Origin: Odontocerum albicorne
Lineage: Eukaryota; Arthropoda; Insecta; Trichoptera; Odontoceridae
Assembly: GCA_949825065.1 (NCBI GenBank)
Contig: OX463842.1
Location: 3,791,191 to 3,855,190 of the forward strand
DNA: 64,000 nucleotides
Reading direction: 5' to 3'
In this document: piece after piece, positions 36,401 to 44,379 of the stretch
Numbering within the stretch: position 1 is the stretch's first letter
How the letters are laid out: the number at the start of each line of letters is the position of its first letter
Notes under the pieces: generated by a model
Told to the model about the DNA's origin: nothing
Seen by the model: the letters and a program-made list of their open reading frames with translations, nothing else
Databases searched by the model: none
Made by a program: the position numbers and the translations under genes

Positions 36401-39400
36401 CTACGCAAAAATATTCGCAAAGATATCCGCGTATATAATACAAAAATGGTTCAAAAGACGATTGAGAATAGAAGAAATCTCAAAAAGCTGAAGCAAAATA
36501 TGTCTTTAGGAAAACGCCACATCATTGCACTTAAACTTTCTAATAATACTGTAACTAAACAACGAGACCTTATCCTGAAGAGAGCGGAAGAATTTTATAG
36601 AGAACTACTATATGCCGATACAGATACGGTAAATGTACCTGATACAAGCTCAAATCTGGAAACAACTGAGGTTAAAAATATCCCGATGATCTTACCAGGA
36701 GAAATCAGATACGCAATCGTCAATTGTCAATCGTCCTTAAACAAACTGGTCGAGAAGTGGATACCATCTTATAACACTTTTCAACAAGTGCCTTCTAGAA
36801 AAAGACATTCCAGAAGATTGGAAATCTGCAACAGTAATACTTCTCCATAAGAAAGGCGATCAAGAGGATCTTAAGAACTACCGTCCAATTAGCATGCTAC
36901 CTACCCTATAAAAAAATTTACCAAGATCTTAACTAACCGACTCTCGAGTACTTTTGACACGAACCAACCACAAGAACAAGCTGGATTCAGGAAGGGTTTC
37001 AGTACCATGAATCATATTCAGGTGCTGTGGGAAGTAATAGAACGATATGAGGAATACGAACTCCCTCTGTACCTAGCCTTTGTGAACAACAAAAAGGCAT
37101 TTGACTCAGTCAAAAAAGCTGCCATACTAGAAGTTCTAAAGACACAAGGCATTGATAGAGCTTACATTCAGTTGTTCAATAAAATCTATAAGGATGCAAC
37201 AGCAAAAATAAATCTCCACAAATCCTCGGAAACCTTTCAAATTGGAAAGGGAGTTCGTCAAGGAGATACTATTTCCCCAAAATTATTCACAGCTTCACTC
37301 TAATACATCTTTAATAAACTAGAATGGGACAATAAAGGCCTGGTGATTGATGGAAAATACCTGAGCCATTTGAGATTTGCAGATTATATCGTGATATTCT
37401 AACAAAACCCGAATGATCTTCAGCACCAACTGCAAAATTGGCAGAGGTCAGTAAAGAAGTTGGTTTAAAAATGAATATATCAAAAACCAAATATATGATG
37501 AACAGCTTTGCTACTCCAAAACCAATTAACGTAGATGGAAAGCCGCTAGAACTTGTCCAGGAATATGTGTATCTGGGCTAACTTATTTCCTTTGTAGGTG
37601 GCATATCAGAGGAAATAGCACGAAGAACAAAAATAGCGTGGAGCTCATTTGGATATTGGGAGATTACTTTTGAAGATATTTGAACAATATCTTCAAAAGT
37701 AATCTCCCAATATCCTTGAAGCGAAAGGTCTACAACCAATGTATTCTCCCAGTACTTACGTATGGCTGCGAGACATGGACGCTCACACAAAAGCTCCAGA
37801 CCGCACAAAGGGGCATGGAGAGATGCATGTTGGGATATACTAAAAGATACCGTAAATGATGCACCTGGATTCGCAATATAACAAAGGTAGAAGACGTTAT
37901 AAAGGTGTGCAAAATAATGAAGTGGCAATGGGCAGGACATGTAGCCAGAATGTCAGATTCCCGATGGACATCCGAAATAATCCCATGGTACTCAAGAGGC
38001 ATAAAGAGGCCCAGAAGACAACAGCAGGTACGCTGGATAGATAAAATCAGGAAGCATTGCAGCATCACATGCCATTATCAACGAGCAAAAAACCGAACTA
38101 TTTGGAGTCAACTTGGGGAGACCTTCATCCAGCAGTGGATCAACCCTGGTTGACAATGATGATATTTAAAATATATTTTGCATTAAATTAACCCTCATTA
38201 TGGCTCCCAAGAAAATGAATATCGGTTTGCGAACCGAATCAAAGAAGGAATTAAGTTCGTAAGCAACTTGGCCAATTCATATACGTTGTGATACCTTACA
38301 TAGAAGAGATACTATTAAGTCATCAGTATCTAAGAACTCCTCAACTATATTCAAATTTAAGAGAGGGGACAGCGCGTACGCAGTCCCCACTACCAAAAAT
38401 TACGCGCCCGAGTTATCCACATTAGGGATAATCGCAGGGGTCAGCCCAACCGCAGTGCAATGGAAGAGCCTCACCCTGGGGGAACCGCCTTAGTGATCAC
38501 GGTGTCCCCTACGCCAGGTAAGTATGCTTTGGTGGCAGAGTCCAGAGTATATATGTGCGAGTTGGAACTAACCGCTTGGCAACGTACAACGATTATAGTG
38601 ACATCTGTGAACAAAAATTAAAATCTCTCCACAATTATTCAAAAAATAATTTTATCATTAAATTTTTCATGAATTTTTATAAATTGTACTGTCTATTATA
38701 TTCACAATTTTTAACAAATTAATATTTTAAAATAATTTTTAGGATCACGTTGTTTTTTACCATAGTTTTGAATGTTTTTTTTAACAAAACCTTTTTGTTT
38801 CAAACTTTTTAGATTTGCGCAGATTTTTGCACTTACATGAAGGAACTTGGCGGATATGACTCGCCATTATTTCAACAAGAAACCGTCAAAGAACTTTTCC
38901 AGGTAATATTAAAAGATAAAATGTAGGTATAACTTATTTTAGGAATTGATATTTGACTAAGCGTTGTTTTTTTTTTTCAGATTGAATTCAATACCCACGT
39001 TTCATCGAGTCTTTTGGTAAACCCAAAGCAAATGATTTCTATTCCAGCAGTATTGGCGAAATATCAGAAAAGACCCGAAGTAAATATAATTTGCCAATTT
39101 TTATATTTTATTTCAATTTATTTTTACTTCCAATTTTAACCTTTATTTATTAATGTTTAAATGGAGTGTACTATGGATTGGATGTTAATGCATTCAATAG
39201 TACGTTAATAGTGTGTAAAGTTGCTAAGAAAGAGCAACTTTTAAATGTTCTCTTAATCGCGTTCGTGGTTACGGCCTAAATGACAAGTGGGCTAGGTTTG
39301 TTTCTTCGCTAAACGGGTACATGTTTATCATAATTTCCGATAGGTGCCTCTAGCGTCGTTGATCTACTCAACGGTCGCAACTCAAAAATTACATATTTGA

Positions 39401-42400
39401 CTAGTTACGACTTGCAACTAGTGAAAAATCACGGAATGTAAATTGACCCGCTAAACTAAGCTGAAATCTTGAAAAATAAAATTTTCTGAAAAGATTTAAG
39501 AATGAATGTTTGTTTTCAAGTTTTGGTAGCCCAGAAAATCTAAATTGTTTATCAGCCTCAAAAAAAATGAGGGTACGGACGTCATCAAGAACACTTCCTT
39601 CTGGCATCAATATTTGATATACTCGTAGTACAATTTTTTTCTAGAATAAAATATATTCGATTGTAATATTTTAGTTTATTTTAGAATGCTTTCCTTTCTC
39701 ACCTTTAAATTCGCATTCATCCCTAATGACTTTATTTCGTATTAATATATTTTTAAATATTTCAGCTATCTTATCAAAACACATTGACAAATAATATCAA
39801 GCAAGATATGGCGGCGGAAAATTCGAGGTCCAGTGGGTTGTCCTTCAACAGAGAGCTGCCTAAAGAGATGAGGTGGCGCGCTCCGAAGAACTCAACTCAG
39901 AAGTACTGGAAACCAGAAGTTGCAAAGGATATTGTCAGCATGGAGAATATATGGGACGGAATCACAGATTTAAAGTACGTATAGTAAGCCCTTTAAATTA
40001 ATTAGATTACAAATAAAACCAAGTTAACATTATAAAGTAACAGTAAGACAAGATGTTTCTTTAAGAAATAACTTATTGGAAGTATTGCGTCATCTTTTAA
40101 TCACCAATTTGCAGTCCCTTATGATCGAGCATGATATTCAGCAATATACGGATGGACAACGTGGATGGAGGGCAAGTCCATGATCATATACGATAGGGCT
40201 CCACGAATTGTGAACCTCGAGGAGTTGTGAGCTGTCCAGCATTACTACAAAGATTAGCGTTCAATGTTCCAAACAATTACACTAGACTGCGCCGGCAAGA
40301 ACTGTTCTCAATAACATACGCAAGAACGGGTCTTCCAGCCGTTATGCCTGTTGGAAGGGTCTTAACTCTTTTGAACGGGACTGCTACGGATATTGACATA
40401 TTTCATATCACATTACCAAAATCAAAAGTAAATTTTTTTCTAAGATTGAGCGCGTTAGAAAGCACTCATCAACGTACGAGGCGTATCCAGAAAGTAAGTG
40501 TACTGAGGCTCTCACGACCGGATGGATTTTATTTTCGACATGTTGGCTACACTTCCGTGTAGCCTGACCCTTCCCCTCCGCAACGAGACCGGTTCGAGGT
40601 CAGTACGTTGAGAAGTGTCGACGCGACAACACGTTTCGTGAAAAATGTCAACCCCATCTCCCGCCAAGTTGAATCGAGTGGAGGCCGGGCAAGAGTTTTT
40701 GAGGCGCTGCAAACTCCATGGAGATGAATTTCTCCGCTCCATCGTTACTGGAGATGAAACTTGGGTTGCACACTACACGCCTGAAACCAAAAGGCAGTCT
40801 CAACAGTGGCGTCACACCTCTTCACCCTCCGCCAAAAAGTTCAAAACCACAATGTCAGCCAAGAAAATCATGGCATCCGTGTTTTGGGACTATCAAGGCA
40901 TAATTTTAATTGAATATATGCCTCAAGGGGAGACCATCAACTCTGCAAGATACTGTGAGACCCTAAAAAAATTGCGGAGGGCGATTCAGAACAAGAGGAG
41001 AGGCATGCTGACAAAGGGAGTCTGCCTGCTGCACGACAATGCCAGACGGAACTGCTCGCCTCGTTTAAATGGGATGTCCTGAACCATCCCGCGCATTCCC
41101 CTGACCTAGCACCTTCAGGTTACTATCTCTTTACCTCCCTGAAGCTGCACATGGGTGGAAAAAGGTTTTCAACCGACGAGGAGGTAAAGGAAGAGGTGGA
41201 GAAGTGGACGGAGGGGTTGGCGGGAAACTACTTCGAGGAAGGCATCAAAAAGTTGATACCCCGCTTCACCACCTGCATTGAGAGGAATGGCGACTATGTC
41301 GAAAAATAGCTTACATATGTACTACAGTAACCACGTAATTTTTTTGTTTAAATAAAAAAAATTGTAACCTACAAAAATTCAGTACTTTCTGGATATGCCT
41401 CGTATTTACGTGACTTTGAATATATGTGTATGTCTGTTTGTGTGTATATATGTACGCATATACATTATTTTTTATTTTATATACTTTTTTTTATTTTATA
41501 TATTTTTTCTTTATTTTTAATGTTAACATTTCTTGCATTTTTCAATGTAATTGGACTGAGCCTGTTTTGAGAAAATAAATAAATGACACGCGTGTCACTT
41601 TGTGACACGTGAGTAAAGTTCGAATTTTGTTTGAAAAATGTATTCAAGTCGAGTTTTTTGGTTCCATTCACAGAGCAAACAATAAGTCATTCTGCTAAAC
41701 GAACTACTTAATTTTACTAAACGATCGAAAAAAGATTCGTTCATCTTAATGAACTTCTCTTTCCCATCTCTAGTATAATATGCACACGCGTCGTGGGTCA
41801 TTTATGCATCACACACGCTCGTCATTTTATATGCGAACGAGCGAGGAAAATTTTGGCCAAACGTGAGGTAGAGGGGGTCTTGTTTCCCAGTGTCTTGTAT
41901 TATCGGCGTCCCTGAACAGATAATGCGACGGATTTGAAATAATTATTTTTCGATAAACCTTTAAATTATTTTTCGTAAAACAAAATATTATAAGTACTAA
42001 TTCGATAAAAAAAATAATAACATCAATATTATAATGTAAAAATATTATAATTAAATTATAAAAAAGAGCGCCTAATATTGTCAGCCCTGGGCACTTAAAT
42101 GTATTAGAGCGGCCCTGATGACACCCTCAATATATCTGAATCGGTGATGCGAACATGTTGAAGAGCGTGACCGGTAAACAACATTGTTTTCATCCGGTAA
42201 AATGGAGCCTACGGATATAGAACCACTTGAGTAGACATGTTACTTGGAAATACTACTGCGCGTTGAGATCTACACTTTCACAGGTCTAGCGCGCAGGAGA
42301 ATTGTTACCAGACTAGAACTCGTTTTTCGAGTACCATTGGAAATCGAACCAGAAACTCTTTAGTGTATGATAAGCGTCTTACCAACTAGGCGACGCTACT

Positions 42401-42771
42401 AATTTAATAAAAAAATAGTTATGGAATGAATTTATGATGATCGATTTGACACGTTTTACAACTCTGCGCCATCATTCGGTGGTCATATCAAAATAAATAA
42501 GTTAATGTATTAATTTTTTTACCCTATTATTTCTTACAGATCAGTGCAGGATTACTGCAAGTGGGTGACAGAGCACCCTGAAGTGAGCCGAGCCAAGTTC
42601 CTGAGTCGGAGACGCCTGTTTCAGCCCCGGCAGCTGGAACTGTTACGACAGAAACATCAGTACGATCATCAGAACCTACTGCCACCCATCGATGTCAAGA
42701 GGCTGCTCTCTGGGAAAGAAGAAAGAAAGCCTTCACCTCTCCCTGAAGACTTGAAAATTATTCTGGATTAA
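27390..42771 (+). CDS. Gene A: unrecognised 355-residue protein, 8 coding exons
   Basis: Spliced model: 27390-27440, 28351-28467, 30635-30762, 33717-33858, 38813-38902, 38981-39079, 39766-39974, 42540-42771. All introns are GT..AG, phases in order 0,0,2,0,0,0,2, and the frame stays open across every junction to a TAA. The ATG follows an in-frame stop three codons upstream. I do not recognise the family. No signal peptide or membrane segment is visible; the product is hydrophilic and charged. Notable blocks: VRWPSKYLPPE (exon 4), IEFNTHVSSSLLVNPKQM (exon 6), LPKEMRW (exon 7) and IWDGITDLKSVQDYCKWV across the last junction. All these recur in the adjacent gene B with the same intron phases, so the two arose by tandem duplication. 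A poly(A)-signal-like AATAAA lies at 42898. Introns hold many mobile elements and an antisense U1 gene. Confidence 0.8.
27815..28240 (+). mobile_element. LINE RT C-terminal fragment in gene A intron 1
   Basis: The frame reads VVAGCLRDVIWRNKDMRTDSKVRIYKTCARPILTYGIETRAD, then RTTEMRTLRAIAGKTLRD, then after a frame change RYWYQHVQRMNSTRIPYIAL. K.R.YKT..RP.LTYG.E and E.+.LR.I.G..L.D are LINE C-terminal motifs. A second copy is at 29848-30190. Confidence 0.75.
28351..28467 (+). CDS. Gene A exon 2
   Basis: Acceptor CATTTTTCAG, donor GTAAAT; 39 codons, PIQVESANIAKLL...NIKEKMAQAK. Phase 0 at both sides. No counterpart recognised in gene B. Confidence 0.75.
28602..29031. mobile_element. hAT-type MITE with perfect 8-bp target duplication
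   Basis: Flanked by identical CTCTACAA (28594-28601 and 29032-29039). Inverted ends CAGTGCTCCGCAAC match over 14 bp. 430 bp, non-coding, in gene A intron 2. The intact duplication suggests recent insertion. Confidence 0.9.
29309..29553. mobile_element. MITE with perfect 62-bp inverted repeats
   Basis: Arms 29309-29370 and 29492-29553 are perfect reverse complements, including CTAGGATGAGTCCTGTGACA and AGCTCACAAATTTGC. About 120 bp of interior. A decayed relative is at 26283. Superfamily unknown. Confidence 0.85.
29645..30515. mobile_element. pogo/Tigger-like element with nested LINE piece
   Basis: The left end after TA is CAGTAGAGCGCTGATTATCC; the right end reversed is CAGTAGAATCCGTAGTAATTGG. 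Ends agree only partly, so the copy is old. Most of the interior is a LINE fragment (29848-30190). Confidence 0.5.
29848..30190 (+). mobile_element. LINE RT C-terminal fragment, second copy
   Basis: Open frame with RTTEMRTLRAIAGKTLCDHLRN, VQDVVRWGRQRQRYWYQHVQRM and WRSPGRPPKRWRDSW; GRPPKRW is the usual C-terminal signature. Better preserved than the copy at 27815. Confidence 0.8.
30635..30762 (+). CDS. Gene A exon 3
   Basis: Acceptor TTTGACAG, donor GTATTA; 42 codons plus 2 nt, RKEYKKLYKGVRYL...VEPPSP. Ends in an S/P-rich stretch at the same phase as gene B exon 1, which also ends in serine/proline residues. Confidence 0.75.
31725..32060 (-). mobile_element. LINE C-terminal zinc-knuckle fragment in gene A intron 3
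   Basis: The minus strand reads TSQFLSGHRNFNGKLFSFNLVPLPCCNFCSYLNQSVEHILWYCDENR. H..F...L...L....C..C.....VEHIL..C is the conserved region after the RNase H / RT of I/R1/Jockey-like LINEs. Confidence 0.7.
32232..32958. mobile_element. hAT-type MITE with 8-bp target duplication
   Basis: Flanked by identical GTATAAGA (32224-32231 and 32959-32966). Short imperfect ends CAGAGGTGG and, reversed, CAGACGTAGG. Internal subterminal GAGCCGCATGCGGCTC palindrome near the right end. Non-coding. Confidence 0.8.
33261..33628. mobile_element. MITE with 29-bp imperfect TIRs
   Basis: Left AGTACC.G.CGGTAAGTAAT.CACAT.GG and its inverse at the right end, with four or five mismatches. A second internal inverted pair (CACACATCTCAAAGAAA near 33438 and its complement near 33518) could add to a hairpin. 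Target duplication unclear. Confidence 0.7.
33717..33858 (+). CDS. Gene A exon 4
   Basis: Acceptor TTTTTTATTAG, donor GTATTT; IKPVPNPYFNFLQK...VRWPSKYLPPE...ADELTNQ. WPSKYL is identical in gene B exon 2. Confidence 0.85.
33979..35265 (+). mobile_element. Full-length mariner (1287 bp), inactive
   Basis: TA duplicated at both sides (33977-33978, 35266-35267). Ends TTAGGTCCTTACATATG and the inverse match for at least 30 bp. Contains a near-complete DD34D transposase frame (34167-35187). Sits in gene A intron 4. Confidence 0.95.
34167..35187 (+). pseudogene. Mariner transposase, DD34D, with two stops and a frameshift
   Basis: About 340 codons, the usual mariner length. N-terminal HTH region (SAAETARRINDVYGDGAAKENTVRFWFQRF, NFDLHNKPRGRP), linker WVPHELSEANQQTR, catalytic IITCDEK (first Asp), LLLHDNARPHTA (second Asp) and YSPDLAPTDYYFF (third Asp, 34 residues between the last two). 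Lesions: TAA at codon 12 (34200), TGA where Trp should follow DEK (34626), and a +1 shift in the T run near 35110. Catalytic residues are all kept, so inactivation is recent and limited to these lesions. Confidence 0.9.
35755..38155 (+). mobile_element. Near-complete LINE (RTE-like), inactive
   Basis: Endonuclease motif VIGDFNARIGG at about 35772; RT fragments NYRPISMLPT (36880), FVNNKKAFDSVKKAAI (37080), GVRQGDTISPKLFT (37255) and LSHLRFADYIVIF (37370), where the second Asp of the FADD catalytic pair is Tyr; C-terminal LPVLTYGCETW (37750), MKWQWAGHVARMSDSRW (37920) and QVRWIDKIRKH. Multiple frameshifts and stops. A 30-bp perfect hairpin interrupts the region before the C-terminal motifs. Located in gene A intron 4. 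Confidence 0.85.
38362..38525 (-). ncRNA. U1: U1 spliceosomal snRNA
   Basis: The 164-nt minus-strand sequence starts ATACTTACCTGG, the invariant 5' end that pairs with 5' splice sites. Loop I region GTGATCACTAAGG (U1-70K site, one change from the usual GATCACGAAGG), loop II CATTGCACTGCGG (U1A site), stem III GATTATCC/GGATAACTC, Sm site AATTTTTGG and a terminal stem GGGGAC..GTCCCC with a TACG loop all follow in the right order and pair. U1 base-pairs with donor sites in spliceosome assembly. Upstream (38526-38580, minus) has TTAGTTCCAACTCGCAC about 45 nt before the start, resembling an insect PSE, then ATATATA. Antisense inside gene A intron 4. Structure looks intact; whether it is expressed is unknown. 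Confidence 0.93.
38813..38902 (+). CDS. Gene A exon 5
   Basis: Acceptor ACTTTTTAG, donor GTAATA; exactly 30 codons, ICADFCTYMKELGG...VKELFQ. Aligns with gene B exon 3 (33 codons). Confidence 0.85.
38981..39079 (+). CDS. Gene A exon 6
   Basis: Long polypyrimidine tract and CAG acceptor; donor GTAAAT. 33 codons, IEFNTHVSSSLLVNPKQM...YQKRPE. Gene B exon 4 is also 33 codons and shares EF..HVS.SL.V..K.M. The intron before it is only 78 nt. Confidence 0.9.
39766..39974 (+). CDS. Gene A exon 7
   Basis: Acceptor ATATTTCAG, donor GTACGT; 69 codons plus 2 nt, LSYQNTLTNNIKQDM...ENIWDGITDL. Counterpart of gene B exon 5 (71 codons plus 2 nt), with shared LPKE, STQ/HTQ and W.GITDL. Confidence 0.9.
40477..41402 (+). 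mobile_element. Second mariner type, internally deleted (926 bp)
   Basis: TA-flanked; ends CGAGGCGTATCCAGAAAGTA and, reversed, CGAGGCATATCCAGAAAGTA. The transposase frame starts late, because the N-terminal HTH domains are missing. In gene A intron 7. Confidence 0.9.
40645..41309 (+). pseudogene. Mariner transposase catalytic half, damaged
   Basis: Contains FLRSIVTGDETWVAHYTPETKRQS (first Asp), KIMASVFWDYQGIILIEYMPQGETINSARYC, VCLLHDNAR (second Asp), then a small deletion and frameshift near 41045, then HSPDLAPSGYYLF, where the third catalytic Asp is Gly, and a C-terminus ending at TAG 41307. Loss of the N-terminal DNA-binding half, a frameshift and a missing catalytic Asp are each inactivating. 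Confidence 0.85.
42290..42405 (-). mobile_element. SINE head fragment near gene A exon 8
   Basis: The minus strand reads GCGTCGCCTAGTTGGTAAGACGC (A box) and GGTTCGATTTCC (B box), then the start of the SINE body. Lies 135 nt upstream of the last exon's acceptor. Confidence 0.7.
42540..42771 (+). CDS. Gene A exon 8 (terminal)
   Basis: Acceptor TTTCTTACAG; completes a lysine codon split by the intron, then SVQDYCKWVTEHPEVSR... to ...PEDLKIILD and TAA at 42769. Counterpart of gene B exon 6 (STKEFYNWLQDHP). Confidence 0.9.
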
Positions 42772-42964
42772 AAATGTCATAATTAGCTTTATTTACAATT
42801 TTTGTTAAAAAAAAAAAAGATTTCTATAATATTTAGCGTCGAATTTAGAATATTCTTCTCAACCTCGCGTCTTTTGTACTAAGAAGTACGTAATATCAAT
42901 AAATTCGATAGCAATATTTTAGTGATGTTGCTTATTTAGATATAAAGTGATTCCCACATTGTTT

Positions 42965-43345
42965 GCATTATTACATATTTATTTATTTAACACTTCATTG
43001 TCCTTCATTGCATAACAATATGGCGGGTTTGTTGCCAAGTAGTAATCTCTTCCAATCGATCAGATAAAAGAAAATAGGAAGTTGGTTTCCAAAATTATTC
43101 AATTTTTTGTTAAATTGTAGAAAATTTGTGTCAAATTTTATCAGTACAAGAAAAAAGTAAAGGAAAGAAAAATCGGGAATGAAACAGGTAACAATACTGA
43201 CCTAATGTCAAGGGGTTTTTAAACGCTTTTTAAAACATACCAATGACGGAGCGAGTCTAACATTAGTTAGTAACTGGTTCCAGAATCTCACTGAATGAAG
43301 AGTAAAGGATGACGTAAAAAAATCGTAAAGGTGAATTGGGAAAGG
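42965..43345 (-). mobile_element. LINE-A tail, copy 3
   Basis: The minus strand carries GACTCGCTCCGTCATTGGTATG..TTAAAAAGCG, GTTTCATTCCCGATTTTTC, a degenerate GATTGGAAGAG...GGCAACAAACCCGCCATATTG and AAATAAATAAATA, as in the tails at 3380-3730 and 17095-17465. Lies just downstream of gene A. Confidence 0.7.
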
Positions 43346-43442
43346 CAATAATGAAGGTAATGTTTAAATCCATACAATGGCCATACTGATTGCTCAGTAT
43401 ATATAGTCTTATTATGCAGGAGGAACATTTATTTATTATTGT

Positions 43443-43720
43443 ACAAGTTCTTCTTGCGTTTGGCACGAATCTTGATCCAATAATACTTCCAATTCCGCGT
43501 CTTCGTACACTTTCGGCCTTCCACTAAATTCCTTGTCTTCGATGTCAAATTCACCGTTCTTAAACTTTTGAAATCACTCACGACAACTTCTCTCACTTAA
43601 GGCAGCCTCGCCATATGCTTCTACAAGCAATCGATGCGCCTCAGCTGCAGATTTCTTCAAATTGAAGAAGTAAATCAAAAGTTCCCGAAAATGACGCTTA
43701 TTCGGCCCAAAACTTGACAT
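43443..43720 (-). pseudogene. Mariner transposase N-terminal fragment (third type)
   Basis: Starts MSSFGPNKRHFRELLIYFF and continues LKKSAAEAHRLLVEAYGEAALSERSCRE, a stop replacing Trp, FQKFKNGEFDIEDKEFSGRPKVYEDAELEVLLDQDS. This is the paired HTH region of a Mos1-like mariner, distinct from the other mariners here. It ends abruptly at about 43443, before the catalytic domain. TIRs not identified. Confidence 0.8.
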
Positions 43721-44122
43721 TTTCGCATACAAAATAATATATTATACTGATAAAAAATCACTAATATTTCAAGGTTATGTCGTTGAAAGATGTCCAACCT
43801 TACGACAATGACGTTTTACATCTGACAATTTTAATCATAACTTACTGGTGGCGCCAACTTTTGTCAAACGGCGGCGGCTTATTTGTACACCTGAGCATGA
43901 TTATACAGAAAAAGTTTAAAAAGAAAAATAATAAACAATATAAATAGAGATTAATGCTTTTTTGGATTCTCTGTCTAAAAATAAAGATTAAAGAAGAACT
44001 ACAGAAACAATTTGAAAAATGTGAATACAATAGTCACTGTCATGAATGTCATAAATTGTGGCACCTATTTTGTTATCACTGTATTTTCTTTATTGTTAAA
44101 TTGTCGTGCACACTACTGACTG

Positions 44123-44379
44123 ATGGATTGTAAAATAATCCAAAAGCAGATACGTCCAAAGAAGGGTATCCCTTTACCCAGGAAGTACAAAGACAAGTAC
44201 AGAAACACCGTATTCCACGAGAGTCCAATACGCACCGACGAGGACTATGGAAAGGCGCACAGGCAAAAGACTAACCAGAGATTGCTGGAAGGGTTTGTGC
44301 CACTAGATCTCGAAGACGAAGCTGACAGCAATGTTGAGATTTGGGATAAAATTGTTCTACCATCTTCTCCATCCACCAG
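44123..44379 (+). CDS. Gene B exon 1
   Basis: 85 codons plus 2 nt; basic N-terminus (IQKQIRPKKGIPLPRKYKDK), acidic middle (LDLEDEADSNVE), S/P end. Donor CCAG|GTAAAA. A 31-bp tandem array starts 16 nt after the donor. Confidence 0.75.
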
